Position numbers and translations under genes: made by a program. From Marinomonas ushuaiensis DSM 15871 (GTDB lineage Bacteria > Pseudomonadota > Gammaproteobacteria > Pseudomonadales > Marinomonadaceae): 64,000 nucleotides of DNA. Within the stretch, counting starts at the first letter, position 1, and each line of letters opens with the position of its first letter. The stretch covers positions 434,001-498,000 of the forward strand of contig NZ_JAMB01000001.1 in NCBI RefSeq assembly GCF_000521805.1, written 5' to 3'. Below, piece after piece: positions 62,632 to 64,000 of this stretch. The notes below the pieces were generated by a model. It searched no databases. It saw only the letters and a program-made list of their open reading frames with translations, and was not told where the DNA came from.

Positions 62632-63438
62632 ATGCAAAAAGATGATTTTTTAGGTGGCGCTGTTTTAGGAGACACTGTTCCCAGTGAAAAGGTTACCAGT
62701 GAAAAAGTGCTGAATACCAAAGTAATGGGACACAGAGGTGCGGCTTTGTTGGCACCTGAAAATACCTTGTCATCGATTCGTGCGGCAGCCGATGCAGGTG
62801 TGACTTGGGTTGAAATTGATGTGTATTTGATTGCTGAAGGCGGTCTTGTTATTTTTCATGATGACACACTGGATCGCTGTACAAATGGCGAAGGTGTGAC
62901 TCGTGATGCCAAACTGAATTATATTATTGGGTTGGATGCAGGCGCGAAATTTTCAGCTGATTTTACTGGTGAAAAAGTGCCAACGCTATTAGAAGCGTTA
63001 GAGTGTATTCAGTCTCTTGGCCTTGGTTTAAATCTTGAAATCAAACACGATAGTGCTGATGTTGGAACCATTGTTCCAGCGGTTATGGATATGTTGAAAA
63101 ACCATTGGATAGATAATGATAAGTTAATGATTTCCAGCTTTAACCTTGCCGCTTTGCAGATGAGCTATGAGATCGACAATGAACGTCATTTGGCGCAATT
63201 GTATGAAGACATCCCAGCCAATTGGCAGGAAGAGCTTGAAAGCATTAAGGCTTATAGTTTGAACTGTGATTACACCAGATTAACGCAAGTTCAGGCCAAA
63301 GCAGTGAAAGCGGCTGGCTATAAGTTACTTTGTTATACGGCAAATGACCCACAAGCTGTTGAGTCACATTGGACATGGGGAATGGACGCTGTGATTACAG
63401 ATGATCCAACCAAGTTTGCGTTTTTATTAGTACCTTAA
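62632..63438 (+). CDS. ugpQ: Glycerophosphodiester phosphodiesterase UgpQ
   Basis: A 268-residue GDPD. Catalytic GHRGAALLAPENTLSSI, then VEIDVYLIAEGGLVIFHDDTLDRCTNGEG (metal and catalytic His), and LNLEIKHD. Frees glycerol-3-phosphate from phospholipid headgroups in the cytoplasm. A 31-residue N-terminal extension with a short repeat (PSEKV-TSEKV) precedes the fold, absent from E. coli UgpQ. Seven bases after ugpC. Confidence 0.94.
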   Translation: MQKDDFLGGAVLGDTVPSEKVTSEKVLNTKVMGHRGAALLAPENTLSSIRAAADAGVTWVEIDVYLIAEGGLVIFHDDTLDRCTNGEGVTRDAKLNYIIGLDAGAKFSADFTGEKVPTLLEALECIQSLGLGLNLEIKHDSADVGTIVPAVMDMLKNHWIDNDKLMISSFNLAALQMSYEIDNERHLAQLYEDIPANWQEELESIKAYSLNCDYTRLTQVQAKAVKAAGYKLLCYTANDPQAVESHWTWGMDAVITDDPTKFAFLLVP

Positions 63439-63460
63439 TGAATAGAGATAAGGCACCTTT

Positions 63461-64000
63461 GTGGGCTTAAATGAACGGCAAAACCAGATATTAAACTGGG
63501 TACAACAAGAAGATGCTTTATTGGTGGAAGAAATGGTGGCACGTTTTAATGTGTCATCACAAACCATTCGTAAAGACATTAACCAGTTGGCTGAACGTCA
63601 TCTTGTACGACGCACTCATGGTGGAATCTCACCTGTATCAAGTACGGAAAACTTATCGTTTGATAACCGTCAATTTTTAAACAGTGGTGCAAAGGGAGCC
63701 ATTGCGGCGAAAGTTGCCGAGTTAATTCCTGATGGTGCATCAGTCTTTTTGGGTATCGGAACGACGGTTGAATATGTTGCTAAGGCGTTGGTGTCTCATC
63801 AACGTTTGCAAGTATTCACTAACAACTTAACCGTAGCTGGCATTTTAGGAAATTATCCTGACATTCGAGTACGTGTTTTGGCGGGTAAGTTACGACATCG
63901 GCATCATGATTTGGTCGGAGAAGAAACCTTATCAGGTCTGAAACAGTATTATTTTGACTACGGTGTGTTGGGCTGTGGTGGTATGGACGAAGTGCAAGGT
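63461..64000 (+). CDS. DeoR/GlpR-family regulator (3' truncated by window end)
   Basis: The first 180 codons of a DeoR-type repressor. Start GTG at 63461 with TAAGG upstream. HTH: NERQNQILNWVQQEDALLVEEMVARFNVSSQTIRKDINQLAERHLVRRTHGGIS. The effector domain follows with IGIGTTVEYVAKAL-like GIGTTVEYVAKALV, FTNNLTVAGIL and LGCGGMDE. Sensor domains of this family bind phospho-sugars; glycerol-3-phosphate is likely here because it follows ugpQ. It probably acts at the repeated sites before ugpB. The open frame runs off the window. Confidence 0.9.
   Translation, partial: MGLNERQNQILNWVQQEDALLVEEMVARFNVSSQTIRKDINQLAERHLVRRTHGGISPVSSTENLSFDNRQFLNSGAKGAIAAKVAELIPDGASVFLGIGTTVEYVAKALVSHQRLQVFTNNLTVAGILGNYPDIRVRVLAGKLRHRHHDLVGEETLSGLKQYYFDYGVLGCGGMDEVQG

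Overview
The window looks like chromosomal DNA of a marine gammaproteobacterium of the Oceanospirillales type, most like Marinomonas. This is inferred from the housekeeping gene order (yqgE-yqgF-pyrR-pyrB-pyrC', then yggS-proC-yggT-coaD-ferredoxin), from the moderate-to-low GC content, and from the many ABC and TTT transporters for small nitrogenous and sugar-acid nutrients. No database search was possible. No phage, plasmid, CRISPR array or intact insertion sequence was seen. The only clear mobile-element trace is a short IS3-type remnant near 39.3 kb.

Layout. 1-2.8 kb: tail of a sugar ABC operon (binding protein, FAH-family hydrolase, aldo/keto reductase), probably for a fucose-like sugar. 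2.8-6.3 kb: LysR regulator, HPP membrane protein, and an ArsR/small membrane protein pair divergent from a DUF318 (ArsP-like) permease. 6.4-10.4 kb: polar amino-acid ABC transporter divergent from an RpiR regulator. 10.5-13.2 kb: a complete biotin ECF transporter (BioM-BioN-BioY) plus a BPL_N amidotransferase-like protein. 13.5-20.2 kb: a ureide (purine) catabolic operon: amidase, GGT-like amidohydrolase, TauE exporter, ureidoglycine aminotransferase, allantoate amidohydrolase and a cupin protein. 20.5-27.1 kb: a soluble chemoreceptor, then an amine or amino-acid oxidation cluster (APC permease, FAD oxidoreductase, RidA, ornithine-cyclodeaminase-like protein) with a divergent AraC regulator. 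27.2-30.5 kb: a siderophore-type ABC transporter with a Fur-like box and a 36-aa small ORF upstream. 30.6-34 kb: allantoinase PuuE and ethanolamine ammonia-lyase EutBC. 34.2-39.2 kb: assorted single genes (GNAT, DUF938 methyltransferase, hydratase, diguanylate cyclase, DsbA-like, TauE).

39.5-45.9 kb: a FadR-type regulator, an AT-rich tctCBA tripartite transporter, kdgD (5-dehydro-4-deoxyglucarate dehydratase) and a 2-oxoglutarate dioxygenase preceded by a 48-aa ORF. A shared motif upstream of tctC, kdgD and the 48-aa ORF suggests one regulon. 46.2-57.2 kb: the housekeeping block, with an E. coli pyrBI-like leader peptide/attenuator in front of pyrB and an inactive-type dihydroorotase. 57.3 kb: tRNA-Phe(GAA). 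57.6-64 kb: a lone receiver protein and a glycerol-3-phosphate/glycerophosphodiester uptake operon ugpBAECQ followed by a DeoR-type regulator cut by the window end.

Most worth a second look: the ureide/oxamate gene set, the pyrB attenuator with its unannotated leader peptide, the two small ORFs with good ribosome binding sites (30379-30489 and 45748-45894), the repeat family shared by 13222-13374 and 37444-37550, the twin hairpins at 19706-19825, and the chemoreceptor whose CZB zinc ligands all appear to be replaced.
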